DNA of 64,000 nucleotides from Bacteroidota bacterium. GTDB taxonomy: Bacteria > Bacteroidota > Bacteroidia > JAHEXY01. The stretch spans positions 273,637 through 337,636 of the forward strand of contig JAHEXY010000005.1 in assembly GCA_023251875.1 (NCBI GenBank). The letters are read 5' to 3'. The position numbers were made by a program, and so were the translations under genes. Below, piece after piece: positions 45,382 through 54,049 of the stretch. Position 1 is the first letter of the stretch. Each line of letters begins with the position of its first letter. The notes beneath the pieces were generated by a model. The model was given only the letters and a program-made list of their open reading frames with translations. It was not told the DNA's origin and did no database searches.

Positions 45382-45670
45382 TTATTGAGTGGGGATTTCT
45401 ACATTATAATAAATACCATCAAAACCTTTGTGTTGGATAAAAATATGTTGTTGCTGTAGATAAATACGCTTGGCTTTGTAAACGCAATGAAAAAATATAA
45501 TACAAGGCTGATAATGAAAAACAATTTCCTGTTTGTTTTTGAGGATCGAGTAAATTTGTATCACTTGCAAATAAATTATTGGTTGTAAGTAAAAATGAAA
45601 TCACAACAACCAACAAAAAATGAATTTTTGTTAGGCTGAGAATATTTTGAATTTTATTGTTGTTGAATAT
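45382..45670 (-). pseudogene. Decayed third copy of the scaffold gene
   Basis: The remnant keeps the 5' leader and signal peptide (start codon changed from ATG to ATA at 45668-45670). It then jumps through a deletion from ASDTN to TGNCFSLSALYYIFSLRLQS and continues, after a frameshift near 45455, with HIFIQHKGFDGIYYNVEIPT before stopping. The deleted part includes the regions that hold both palindromes in copies 1 and 2. No RHS stub or tip remains. Confidence 0.88.
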
Positions 45671-45742
45671 ATTTTTGTTGTTATAGTTTTTGTACTGTTT
45701 TTTATTAATATTGATAGATGAAAATAGCTTCTTTTACTAAAA

Positions 45743-45772
45743 TTGATGTGTCATTAATCTTTTTTACCTTTA
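45743..45772 (+). promoter_or_regulatory. Candidate promoter of hicBA
   Basis: TTG at 45743-45745 and TACCTTTA at 45765-45772 are 19 bases apart, the same spacing as the pckA promoter, and end 20 bases before the hicB ATG. The last base differs from the TAnnTTTG consensus. Confidence 0.5.
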
Positions 45773-45792
45773 ATCATATAATTAAACTTGTT

Positions 45793-45996
45793 ATGAAAAA
45801 ATTATCTTTTAAAATTGAAAGGGACGGAAAGTTATATCATACTTGGTGTCCAGACTTGCCGGGATGCCATTCACATGGAAAAACTGTTAAGCAAGCAATG
45901 GAAAATTTAAAAGATGCTGTGCAGTTATACATAGAAACTATTATGGAAGAAGAAATTGCCAAACAATCATTACAATTTTTAAATGAAGTCGTGTGA
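45793..45996 (+). CDS. hicB: HicB-type antitoxin
   Basis: The 67-aa protein shows the HicB partial RNase H fold: LSFKIERDGKLYHTWCPDLP, then GCHSHGKTVKQAMENLKDAV and QLYIETIMEEE. The WCPDLPGCHSHG block is the family hallmark. It is the short form, without a separate C-terminal DNA-binding domain. I chose the ATG at 45793, 20 bases after the candidate -7 box; the frame is open from 45718 but the added residues are not family-like. It overlaps the broken hicA by 14 bp. Confidence 0.88.
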   Translation: MKKLSFKIERDGKLYHTWCPDLPGCHSHGKTVKQAMENLKDAVQLYIETIMEEEIAKQSLQFLNEVV

Positions 45997-46160
45997 ACTA
46001 TCAAGTTCTTAAATAAAAATAGCTACGTTTTTGTGAGGCAATCCGGAAGCCATGCTATATTCAAGAAGGCAGGCAGTAAAAATATTATTGTACCCATTCA
46101 TAGTAAAGATATTCCAACAGGTCTTTATATGCTATTCTTAAAGATGCCGGATTAAAGTAA
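45983..46160 (+). pseudogene. hicA: hicA toxin with two frameshifts
   Basis: The frame starts MKSCELSSS, then stops. A shifted frame continues with NSYVFVRQSGSHAIFKKAGS and KNIIVPIHSKDIPTG, the dsRNA-binding-like HicA core with its catalytic GSH. A second shift is needed after IPTG to read TLYAILKDAGLK-like codons before TAA. The toxin is therefore dead while its antitoxin remains intact. Confidence 0.85.
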
Positions 46161-46175
46161 TTACAATCCATTTTC

Positions 46176-46335
46176 TCCACCTATCAATATTTCAAAGAAC
46201 TTAGTGAGACTCTATTTTTGCAAGCCCGATTTATCGGGAGCAGCAAAAATTGCAAGTCGAACTAATTCCGCTTTTGGGCGGGATTGTGTAATTCTATTTT
46301 TAAAGCTTTACCAAAGTTTCAAACTTTGGTAAAGC
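46176..46335. repeat. Palindromic block 4 between convergent genes
   Basis: In order: right cassette repeat; TCAAAGAACTTAGTGAGACT; a two-hairpin module (46204-46284) with stem CAATTTTT-like arms, nested CCCGAT/ATCGGG and a second stem CCGC/GCGG; and the GCTTTACCAAAGTTT palindrome (46305-46335). It lies between hicA and the convergent lipoprotein gene. Confidence 0.82.
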
Positions 46336-46367
46336 CGGGTATTGCTTTGTAATTGTTTTATTGTTAT

Positions 46368-47564
46368 CTATTTTCCATAGACCGAATATTTAATATCGTT
46401 TGAAGATGTCGTGTAGAAATATGGATCATCATAAGTAGAGGTAGTTACATAATAATCATATACGGCATTGCAGCCTAATTCATCATCTTCAATATATAGA
46501 TTAAAGTAATAGGTGTGGCCGTTATATTTTACTACTCCGGGATACCATAAAATTGAAGTATCGTCTTCATACCAAAAGAATATTTGATAACTTGTATAAT
46601 CATTTACTGTAGCCCCACTCACATGTTTATTCATTGATACCCAATTGTCTTCCTGCGATTGTGATATTTTTTTGGTGAAACTGACATCTTCTCCAAATTC
46701 AAGATCAGCATACAATTCATCTGGATCGTCTACTCCTAATCTATAATCATCAAAATGAAAACCATCTTGGCAAATGATCAAACAAATTTCTGCATCTCCC
46801 TTATACCAAGGCTCACTTAAATTCATCACTTTAATTTTTTTCAAGTAGGTATCTTCTGTAGACAATTGTTTATTGGATGAATTTATAGATATCTGTATGT
46901 TATTCTCAATGTTATTCTCACTCACTATGTATTGATTTTTTAAATTACCCATTTCATCGGTTCTTTCATTAAAACCAAGCACTACGACAGGCATTTCTGG
47001 TATTGAATTTGCGTCAATAAAATGTACATTTCCATTGGCATCATACGCTTTTAGAGATGTAATATCTGCTTCATCTTTTCCTATAGGATCATAGGCTACC
47101 ATTGGAATATAAGATTCAACATCCCATTTATCAAAAAGTGCTGGTATAGAGAGTTGAAAACAGGGATGATTTTCAGCATTATATTGAGAGTTTTTTTTAA
47201 AATTTCTATTCATGCTTTCTTGAAATGTAATTCCTTCCGAAGATTTTGAATCTTTTATATCTTTCCACAACACATCAAAATCGTCATCAAACTTTTCAGC
47301 AACTTTATTTTTCAGCATTTTTCTTACATTAACATTTTGTAGACTTTTTGCCAATCCAATAGCAAAATCATCCATTGATTGATTAACCATTTCAATTTCC
47401 TCTGGTGTTTTTGGCACCAAAAATGAAGTGTCTGCAATTGGCTTAATAGCTTCCTTTTGGCAAGATTCTGATAAAACGAGTGTAAAAATCGCCAATAATA
47501 TAAAATAAAATTTAATAAGGGAACTCAATGTGGAAAGTGGTAAGGAATTTTTTTTTGTTTTCAT
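46368..47564 (-). CDS. Lipoprotein of unknown function
   Basis: The 398-aa protein from the ATG at 47564 opens MKTKKNSLPLSTLSSLIKFY, has a hydrophobic stretch and the lipobox LSESC (about residues 32-36), so it is a probable lipoprotein. The body is soluble, with VPKTPEEIEMVNQSMDDFAI, an acidic ligand-like EPWYKGDAEICLIICQDGFH and an aromatic C-terminal beta region. I recognise no named domain, though the build with an MXAN- or astacin-type propeptide-like opening is seen in Bacteroidota lipoproteins. The longer frame from 47720 adds 52 residues without a signal. Convergent with hicBA. Confidence 0.72.
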   Translation of the reverse strand: MKTKKNSLPLSTLSSLIKFYFILLAIFTLVLSESCQKEAIKPIADTSFLVPKTPEEIEMVNQSMDDFAIGLAKSLQNVNVRKMLKNKVAEKFDDDFDVLWKDIKDSKSSEGITFQESMNRNFKKNSQYNAENHPCFQLSIPALFDKWDVESYIPMVAYDPIGKDEADITSLKAYDANGNVHFIDANSIPEMPVVVLGFNERTDEMGNLKNQYIVSENNIENNIQISINSSNKQLSTEDTYLKKIKVMNLSEPWYKGDAEICLIICQDGFHFDDYRLGVDDPDELYADLEFGEDVSFTKKISQSQEDNWVSMNKHVSGATVNDYTSYQIFFWYEDDTSILWYPGVVKYNGHTYYFNLYIEDDELGCNAVYDYYVTTSTYDDPYFYTTSSNDIKYSVYGK

Positions 47565-47897
47565 AAAATTAGGTCTAGTGTTGATTTTTATTAAGTTGAT
47601 TTTGTGTATTGACAAGTTCTCTTGTTGCTCCTGAATCGATTTAATTAGTAGTGGAATAAAGGCAGTATAATTCCTACGTTTTAAATTAACTGATTCATCA
47701 ATAAATTCCCTTCTTATCAATTTTTCAGGGCCTGTTTTTCTTTCACAATTTCAGGAAATATTTTTTCAAAAACATCTCCAACAGCTAGCATTTTATTTTC
47801 TACCGTTGGAGATGAAGGAATTCATAATTACAATTTGATTATAATTTTTCCCCTAAAAAAAAATAATAGACCAACTATTAATTACGATATTCCTATT
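47565..47897. other. Gap between two lipoprotein genes
   Basis: These 333 bases hold an open N-terminal extension of the lipoprotein frame up to 47720 that I regard as untranslated, and otherwise AT-rich sequence without a visible gene. A possible inverted pair around 47775-47820 (CATCTCCAAC, then GTTGGAGATG) could form a hairpin about 250 bases upstream of the start. Confidence 0.5.
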
Positions 47898-48521
47898 TTA
47901 ATTTGTAATTACAGACGATACTTTATTAAACATTCCTTTGGGCAACTTAACAATTTTAGTTTTATTAGCCGGGCAAATAACAGATGCTCCCCCGTAATTT
48001 ATATCGGCATAAAATGCAATAAATTTTACACCTCCTTTGTAAGCAAGGGTTTTGTTGTCAAAAGTGCCTAAATTGAGGTAGGAAGCAGGATCTTTTAATT
48101 TCATAAACAATCCCTTGCCCAGCGTATCAGCATACAACGTTACTGTATCAGCATTTGTCGAATCAAGTTTAAAACTGTAGTTGGAGCTTGTAGATGACAA
48201 GGGTGCATTACTTTTTAGTTGTTCAATCTTAGCAGTCATTTCCTTTAAATCCGAATAATTAGGTAAGTCCAATGCCCAGTCGAGAAACATGTTACTGTTG
48301 TCGAAAATGTAGACTAGATTTTCGGATGCTACATAAAGCACTTGTTCATTGTCGGAATAGTTGATGCCGGCTTCATCTATTGCTTCTCCATTATGAATGT
48401 AGGTAACATCTGAGACAACACTATTGTCTTTTGTAAAAGCCTCGGTTAAAATTGTTTCTTTTTTGCATGCGTTTAATACTGCCATTGAGGCAAGCATTAA
48501 TGATAAAATTTTTGTTTTCAT
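47898..48521 (-). CDS. Lipoprotein with beta/gamma-crystallin-like end
   Basis: The 207-aa protein starts MKTKILSLMLASMAVLNACK, a clean type II signal with the cysteine at 19. The middle is mixed alpha and beta. The C-terminal 45 residues read GGVKFIAFYADINYGGASVI followed by KIVKLPKGMFNKVSSV, which resembles a beta/gamma-crystallin strand set of the peptidase inhibitor I36/crystallin kind. That is a suggestion, not an assignment. It is divergent from the 532-aa protein at 48911. Confidence 0.72.
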   Translation of the reverse strand: MKTKILSLMLASMAVLNACKKETILTEAFTKDNSVVSDVTYIHNGEAIDEAGINYSDNEQVLYVASENLVYIFDNSNMFLDWALDLPNYSDLKEMTAKIEQLKSNAPLSSTSSNYSFKLDSTNADTVTLYADTLGKGLFMKLKDPASYLNLGTFDNKTLAYKGGVKFIAFYADINYGGASVICPANKTKIVKLPKGMFNKVSSVITN

Positions 48522-48910
48522 AAAATCGGGTTTTAATTGTTAATAGATTAATTGTTTTAGTTTAAAAAAATATGAGCCTCTGTATAATTTCATTTGTAAA
48601 TTATCGTGTAATTTTCTTATTTAAAATTTCATTTTAAGCTTGTACAGGGCTTTATCTCCTGATAAAATATTTTGTATTCTATTATCCAACAAGTAAATAC
48701 AATTTGTTCTTACTGGTTTCGTCTCGCTAAATGCATATCTAAAAATTATTTTTACCTCTAGATGCTGCCGTTGAAAACAAGTTATAACATGCACATTTTA
48801 TGCTATCTATACTTGTGTCTTGTTAAAGATTGAAACGGAAAAATAGACCAATTGAATTCCCTGTTTATACTACAGTCTGCTAATTTGAATCAATAAACCA
48901 AGCCCCCACT
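48522..48910. other. Divergent intergenic region
   Basis: These 389 bases between the lipoprotein gene (minus) and the 532-aa gene (plus) must carry both promoters. I see no clear TAnnTTTG box; CTAATTTGA near 48879 is one base short of it. No repeat or RNA is visible. Confidence 0.5.
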
Positions 48911-50509
48911 ATGGAAAATGATTCGTTAATTCAATTAATTAAAGGCATGAGCCTTGGTGAAAAAATACACTTTAAGAGAAGCCTACATATAAAAAAAATA
49001 ATTGCTGAAAAGCAGCCTGCTTATTTGAAACTTTTTAATGCTATTGATAAAGCAAGTGATACGGATAAAGCAAGCATTCACAAAAAATTAATAGCAACTG
49101 AATTTAATGCCAACTACAATGAAACAAAAAGATATTTGTTTGAAGTATTGATTGACTTTTTAGAAAAAAGAGGAGAGGAAAATAATGTGCAACAACAGCT
49201 CAGTATATTAATCAATAAAGCTGAATTATTAGGAAGTAGAAATTGTATTGAGGAGTGCAATTATTTTTTGCAAAAAGCAAAATCAATCGCAATTATGCAT
49301 GAACTGCACCTTCATTTAATCAGAATATTAGTAATTGAAAAAACATTTCTTATACGAAGTAATACAAACAGCAACATTATTGAAGCTTACGATACCATTT
49401 ACAAACAAATTAAAGAGGAACGAAAAAAGTATGAATCCTATATGCAATACCAGGAATATTGCGATAAAATAGGCATACTTATGAGCGTTGATACTTCTAC
49501 AAGAGACGAACAAATTGCCAATAATTTACAGGTTTTATATGCTCATTTTAGCAGTTTAAATGTTTACGATACTGTAAAAATAAAAATTTTGAAAGAGAAA
49601 TTTTTGTATTCGTACAACTATCTATTAGCAAATTATGAGGTAGCTTATACGCATTTATTATGTATTGAAGAATTATTTCAGAAAACCCCTCCATTCATGA
49701 AGAGTGAGAAAATTCTTTACCATACAAATTTGCGCCAACAATTTATTTTAACTTTTCAACTCAAAAAATACCATGCATCATTTACCATTTTTCAAAAGAT
49801 ACTTCCTCTCTTAGACGAAATGAGCAATTTTGATAAAGACCGTTATGTGATGATGACACATGTTTCAAGAATGATTATACATTTAAAAAAAGGAGAAATT
49901 GAAAAACTCAACGACAGCATAAGAGAGGCTGTAGAAAAATTTGAATTAAAGGATAATGAAATTTTAAATAAGGGATCTGTAAATCATCTTATTTTATATT
50001 ATTTCCTTTCTCACATATGCATGTTTAGTGGGCATATTAAACTAGCCAGGCATTTTTGCAATTTAGTTGATGCCATGAAGAAAACTAAAAATACTGTAAG
50101 GGAAGATGTGTTTTATTCGGCCAGGCTTTTAAGTTTGCTGATTGTATATGAGCAAAAAGATATTTTTTATTTTGAAAATAGGATAAAAATCAATCAGCAG
50201 ATATTTAGGCGTCATGATAAAATATATGAACTGGAAGAAATTGTTTTTTCTCATTTGCGAAAACTTTTAAAAATTTGGGGAGATAAGGAAGAAGAAATAG
50301 CAATTTGGAAGATGATGCTTGCTCGTATTGAAGAAAAATTTAGTGCTGCTTTTTTAGAAAACATACTTAAATTTGATCTTATACTTTGGATAAAAAGTAA
50401 AATTGAAGACAGGCCTGTGATTCATCTCTTAAAAGAACAGGCACAAAAAGAACATCCTGAAATTTTTGAATTAAATATGGATGGTTTGAATACAGTTAAA
50501 AATTTGTGA
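48911..50509 (+). CDS. Helical cytoplasmic protein of unknown function
   Basis: The 532-aa protein has no signal peptide or membrane helix. It is rich in Lys, Glu, Leu and aromatic residues and appears all-helical in a TPR- or SH2-like repeat manner (IECNYFLQKAKSIAIMHELH, YEVAYTHLLCIEELFQ, HIKLARHFCNLVDAMKK). The start MENDSLIQLIKGMSLGEKIH, then FKRS, looks like a conserved N-terminal motif of a lineage-specific family. I do not recognise the family. The ATG at 48911 is the only good start. The broken propeller gene follows. Confidence 0.75.
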   Translation: MENDSLIQLIKGMSLGEKIHFKRSLHIKKIIAEKQPAYLKLFNAIDKASDTDKASIHKKLIATEFNANYNETKRYLFEVLIDFLEKRGEENNVQQQLSILINKAELLGSRNCIEECNYFLQKAKSIAIMHELHLHLIRILVIEKTFLIRSNTNSNIIEAYDTIYKQIKEERKKYESYMQYQEYCDKIGILMSVDTSTRDEQIANNLQVLYAHFSSLNVYDTVKIKILKEKFLYSYNYLLANYEVAYTHLLCIEELFQKTPPFMKSEKILYHTNLRQQFILTFQLKKYHASFTIFQKILPLLDEMSNFDKDRYVMMTHVSRMIIHLKKGEIEKLNDSIREAVEKFELKDNEILNKGSVNHLILYYFLSHICMFSGHIKLARHFCNLVDAMKKTKNTVREDVFYSARLLSLLIVYEQKDIFYFENRIKINQQIFRRHDKIYELEEIVFSHLRKLLKIWGDKEEEIAIWKMMLARIEEKFSAAFLENILKFDLILWIKSKIEDRPVIHLLKEQAQKEHPEIFELNMDGLNTVKNL

Positions 50510-50535
50510 GGGATATTTTGGGTAAAGAAATTTGA

Positions 50536-51573
50536 TATTACATTTTTTCTAACTTTGAAAAGCTGTATGTTGCCAATACATTTGGTAAAAATATTTTGGT
50601 GTTTCATCATGCATCTACGGTAAATGGCGATGTTGCACCTGACAGAATAATTAGTCATGATAGTTTGGGATGCCCCGTTTATATTTTTATTGATTCGATT
50701 ACCGATAGAATGTTTGCCTGCACAATGCCTGAAATGGGTAGCATTATTCCGCCAAAAGTGCATTCACAAATTGCAATTTATAGTGATAGTGTATCGTATT
50801 TAAATGGCTCTATTGAACCGGATATTCGTATTACAGGAGATAATACACGCTTAGAGTTAATCAACAAAACCACTCACAACTGTTGGTTTAATCCGAATAA
50901 AAATTTGTTGGCAGTTGGGCATCATACCTATGAAATGTTGTTTTTTGACATGGATACCATTGATTGGAAAACGTCAACTCCAATAAAATATGACCTTACG
51001 CCAAGAGTTGTTCGTGTTGATAATCCTCAAGTAGGCACAGATTCATCTAAAGTAAGTTTATATGGTTTGTATTGGGATACACAAACAGACAGAATGTTTT
51101 GTTCCATTGGTTATACCAGCCCATCCATTGAAAAATCACCTCCAGAAGCTATTCGAATATATAGTAATGTAAGTGATACCTCTGTTCATGGATCAGTTGC
51201 TGCCGACCGGATTATTTATTGGAACAATGGACAGGACTATTATCCCCCTCAACCAATATGGCTGCAAAAATATACTGTTCCTCTTGTTACTTCCATTAAA
51301 GAAAATAGCGAGAACAAGAACATAACTATTTATATGGATCCGATTAATCATAAACTCAGGCTTGAGTTTTATGCAGCAGAAGCAATTTACAAACTCAAAA
51401 TAAATGACCTGTTGGGAAGAAATTTACTAACATCTTCTATTTCAGCAAACCTAAATACATTTTGCAAAAAAGAATATGATTTAAGTTCTTTTCATGATGC
51501 TATATTAGTTGTTTCGCTGGTGTCAGAATCTTCTTTGGTATCAAAAAAGGTTTTTAATTTACTGGAGAAATAG
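50536..51573 (+). pseudogene. 5'-truncated beta-propeller protein with T9SS-like C-terminus
   Basis: The frame reads as homologous from 50554 on (FEKLYVANTFGKNILVFHHA), before the TTG at 50596 that would be its only start, and no ATG or signal peptide lies upstream; a stop is at 50533. It carries three propeller-type repeats: ASTVNGDVAPDRIISHD, DSVSYLNGSIEPDIRITG and SDTSVHGSVAADRIIYW, with DRMFACT and DRMFCSI between. The end (KLKINDLLGRNLLTSSI ... ILVVSLVSESSLVSKKVF) is like a type A sorting domain. The N-terminal part, with the export signal, is missing, so it is probably dead. Confidence 0.68.
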
Positions 51574-51654
51574 ATATTGTTTCTTTTTTTATTGATCTAT
51601 AATGTAACAGTCTCGTCACATTCCAATCCATTCATCCGGAAATATAGGATAATA

Positions 51655-52047
51655 TTATTTTAAATAGATGTCATGGCGTAAATTGTAATCGTCTTCAGTA
51701 ACTTCTATATGCTCGCCACCTGTATATTTGGTACCTAATGAATCGGTATACTCAACATAAATATAATAATCGCCCTTACTCATATCATAATAAGTAAATT
51801 CTCCATCAACAAAACCAGCCATTTGATCAAAATTCTCGCTTGGATTTTGTGGACAAGTTGTAACTCCTTTCGTGGCATAAAACGTTACACTTCCTTTGGT
51901 TACATTTGTATCTGATTTTACATAATAAACCTGCCCTGTCAGGTTACATTGCCCTGCATACCATACATCATCTTTGTTGCAGCCTGGTGTAATTATAACT
52001 ATGCTTGCCAATAAAATAGTGGTAAATAAATTTGCAATAATTTTCAT
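51655..52047 (-). CDS. Small lipoprotein with a single beta-sandwich
   Basis: The 130-aa protein has a type II signal (MKIIANLFTTILLASIVIIT, then PGC at about residue 23) and a body that reads like one carboxypeptidase-regulatory or Cna-B-type beta-sandwich: GQVYYVKSDTNVTKGSVTFY, GFVDGEFTYYDMSKGDYYIY and a final strand. Such domains are common on Bacteroidota surface lipoproteins, but I do not recognise this one. It is convergent with the broken propeller gene. Confidence 0.75.
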   Translation of the reverse strand: MKIIANLFTTILLASIVIITPGCNKDDVWYAGQCNLTGQVYYVKSDTNVTKGSVTFYATKGVTTCPQNPSENFDQMAGFVDGEFTYYDMSKGDYYIYVEYTDSLGTKYTGGEHIEVTEDDYNLRHDIYLK

Positions 52048-52078
52048 ATTCTTGTTTTTTATGGTTAGTAAATAATTT

Positions 52079-52252
52079 AGAGCCTGTTTAAATTTTATAG
52101 TTTTATTTTACTGTCATGGCTAAAGCCCCTTTTTACATCTCATTTTACAACCCCAGACTTAAGTCTGGGGTTAAAAATCAATCAAAGATACGGGCTTTAG
52201 CCCTAAAAAAAAGGATATAATCATTTTTTCAAATAAATTTTAAACAGGCTCT
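52079..52252. mobile_element. MITE-like element with nested inverted repeats
   Basis: The ends are a 14-bp perfect inverted repeat, AGAGCCTGTTTAAA at 52079-52092 and its complement at 52239-52252. Inside lie a second pair (GGCTAAAGCCC / GGGCTTTAGCC) and a central palindrome AACCCCAGACTTAAGTCTGG plus GGTT. There is no coding sequence. The size (174 bp) and nesting fit a miniature inverted-repeat element. I see no clear target duplication. The remainder of this 570-bp gap (52253-52547) shows nothing. Confidence 0.72.
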
Positions 52253-52547
52253 TATATTACCACAAAATTATTTCTTATAACAACAATTAGCAAAATCAGA
52301 TAATGGCCTTACTGTGGTTTATCTCCAGCAAAATAAAATTATAAAGCAGTGTGTTTCATTATGCAAGTATCATGGCAGATGGGAATTGTTTCTAGAAAAA
52401 TAAAATTGTTTTTTTGAAAAAATCATTTTAGCACTAATATGAAATTCAAACGATGCTTCCCATTTTTATTCCATTCAAAATGCTCATAAAGAAATAGTAA
52501 GCTTGCCTAAACCCTATAGATGAAGCCTCATTTAGGGTTAAATTGAT

Positions 52548-52579
52548 TTTGATAAAATTGGGAAGGTATTGTAGTTTTG
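52548..52579 (+). promoter_or_regulatory. Bacteroidota-type promoter of the T9SS propeller gene
   Basis: TTTG at 52548-52551 and TAGTTTTG at 52572-52579 are separated by 20 bases, a full match to the -33/-7 pattern. The ATG follows 38 bases downstream. Confidence 0.7.
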
Positions 52580-52617
52580 TTTATTGCTTAACCCAATAAT
52601 GAATTACGAGCTGCCGT

Positions 52618-53997
52618 ATGAAAAAAATATTTCGTAACCTATCCATCTGTTTTTGCTTACTATTATTTTCATTTCAGCTCAATGCTCAAATGGCATTTTT
52701 TTACCAAAAGGTAGGGCCTTTACTTTCCGGTACCGGCCTAAATACCGTTGAAATTGGTACCACTTATGACGGAATTACTATTACAACAAATAATGTTTCG
52801 GCCCTGAGTTGGTATGTTGGTTCTGCTGCCGATTCTAGCTATGGCGATCCTGTTTTTAGTTATTTGTCAAATGGTAATTGGGCTGTTACCGCATGGACAG
52901 GATCATCTGATCCTAGAGGAGCCGGTCGAATTCTGTATTATGAATCTCCATCTCCAATTGTAGTAGATACTAAAGTAATTGATCTTGGAGCTTCATCAGC
53001 AGCGGGCTGTCAGTTTCTTTCAAAAATACAAGTAGGAAAAACATCTCAGGTATTTGAAAAAAGTGGCAGAACATATCTTATGCATTCAACACTTACCAAT
53101 GGCGTGCATATTGCTTGTTTGAGTGATGGAATAAATTCCGCTATGGATCTCACGGAGCTTTGTGTAAAAGCCACTTCTTATTCTACGCTTGCACAATTAA
53201 ATTATGGCGAAACAATGCCTATTTACAAATCTGATTCGCTTCGATTAAGTGATCTTGCTATTGCTAAAAGATTAGATGGCACATGGGTTCTCTTTATGAA
53301 GGGAATCAGGGATACTTCAACTTGCGCTTCCGGATCACTTTGTGAACTTTCTGCAAGGGGAATTTACAGAACTACCAGCACCGATCTTATCAACTGGACA
53401 GCCCTCGAAAAAGTAGTATCAAAAGCAAGTGTACCCGAAGCATCTACCGCTGCTGATGGTACTGTTTGGCTTTATTGGCAAGATTTTACCACAGCGATTA
53501 ATGCCAATGATTTATCGCTTGCCTCCGTAGCGCCTATTTCCGGAGCATACGAATTACCGGGCACTTACCAGCTTTCAAATCCGGTTCAACTCAATTTTAC
53601 TATCGAAGCCTTTCAAACCGACCCAAGCCTGCATTATGCAACAAATGCAAATCCTATTTATCTGCCCAATTCAAGTGCAATTAGTGCTTTGCAGTCATGC
53701 GTAATGGCTAACGGAGGATGGTGGTCGGGCATCAATGATAATAGTTCTGTTGATTCCTTTATAAATAGTTTTCCAAATCCATTTAACTCTTTCACAACAA
53801 TTCAATGGAACAAAAAATTAAATAATGCAGAACTGAATATGTATAACATATATGGAGAAAAAATAAATACAATACATACTATTACAGGAAAAGAAATTAC
53901 ACTTTACCGTAACAAACTACCCAGCGGTTTGTATTTTATTTGCCTTACCCAAAATGGTAAAACGATAGCAACAGAAAAATTAATAATTACCGATTGA
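52618..53997 (+). CDS. T9SS cargo with five-bladed-propeller-like (GH43/sialidase-like) domain
   Basis: The 459-aa protein has a signal peptide (about 1-24, ending FQLNA) and a beta-rich domain (about 28-375) with the repeated pattern of short, aromatic-rich blades: DPVFSYLSNGNWAVTAWTG, AIAKRLDGTWVLFMKGIRD, IYRTTSTDLINWTALEKVV and ASTAADGTVWLYWQDF. This is like the calibrated scan of GH43- or sialidase-type propellers, but I see no certain catalytic triad. The last 80 residues are a type A sorting domain (SFPNPFNSFTTIQWNKKLNN ... GLYFICLTQNGK). It should be secreted to the surface. It has its own promoter. Confidence 0.78.
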   Translation: MKKIFRNLSICFCLLLFSFQLNAQMAFFYQKVGPLLSGTGLNTVEIGTTYDGITITTNNVSALSWYVGSAADSSYGDPVFSYLSNGNWAVTAWTGSSDPRGAGRILYYESPSPIVVDTKVIDLGASSAAGCQFLSKIQVGKTSQVFEKSGRTYLMHSTLTNGVHIACLSDGINSAMDLTELCVKATSYSTLAQLNYGETMPIYKSDSLRLSDLAIAKRLDGTWVLFMKGIRDTSTCASGSLCELSARGIYRTTSTDLINWTALEKVVSKASVPEASTAADGTVWLYWQDFTTAINANDLSLASVAPISGAYELPGTYQLSNPVQLNFTIEAFQTDPSLHYATNANPIYLPNSSAISALQSCVMANGGWWSGINDNSSVDSFINSFPNPFNSFTTIQWNKKLNNAELNMYNIYGEKINTIHTITGKEITLYRNKLPSGLYFICLTQNGKTIATEKLIITD

Positions 53998-54049
53998 AAA
54001 AAATTAGGTTCTTCGTCATTTTATGTGGATAAGTTTACTAAAGAATATT

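Larger units (their letters stand above)
45707..46191. mobile_element. TA cassette 4 (HicBA) bounded by inverted repeats
   Basis: The left repeat AATATTGATAGATGAA (45707-45722) equals that of cassette 1 base for base. The right repeat TCCACCTATCAATATT (46176-46191) differs by one or two bases from its inverse. It encloses hicB and a broken hicA. The leader of the decayed scaffold gene lies on the left and a palindromic block on the right, as in cassettes 1 and 2. Confidence 0.6.

Noticed and set aside
45258..45440. 60-codon plus-strand frame and a 47-codon minus-strand frame upstream of the 2043-aa gene
   Set aside because: Neither has a recognisable domain, signal or start region, and both overlap the tail of the decayed scaffold copy.
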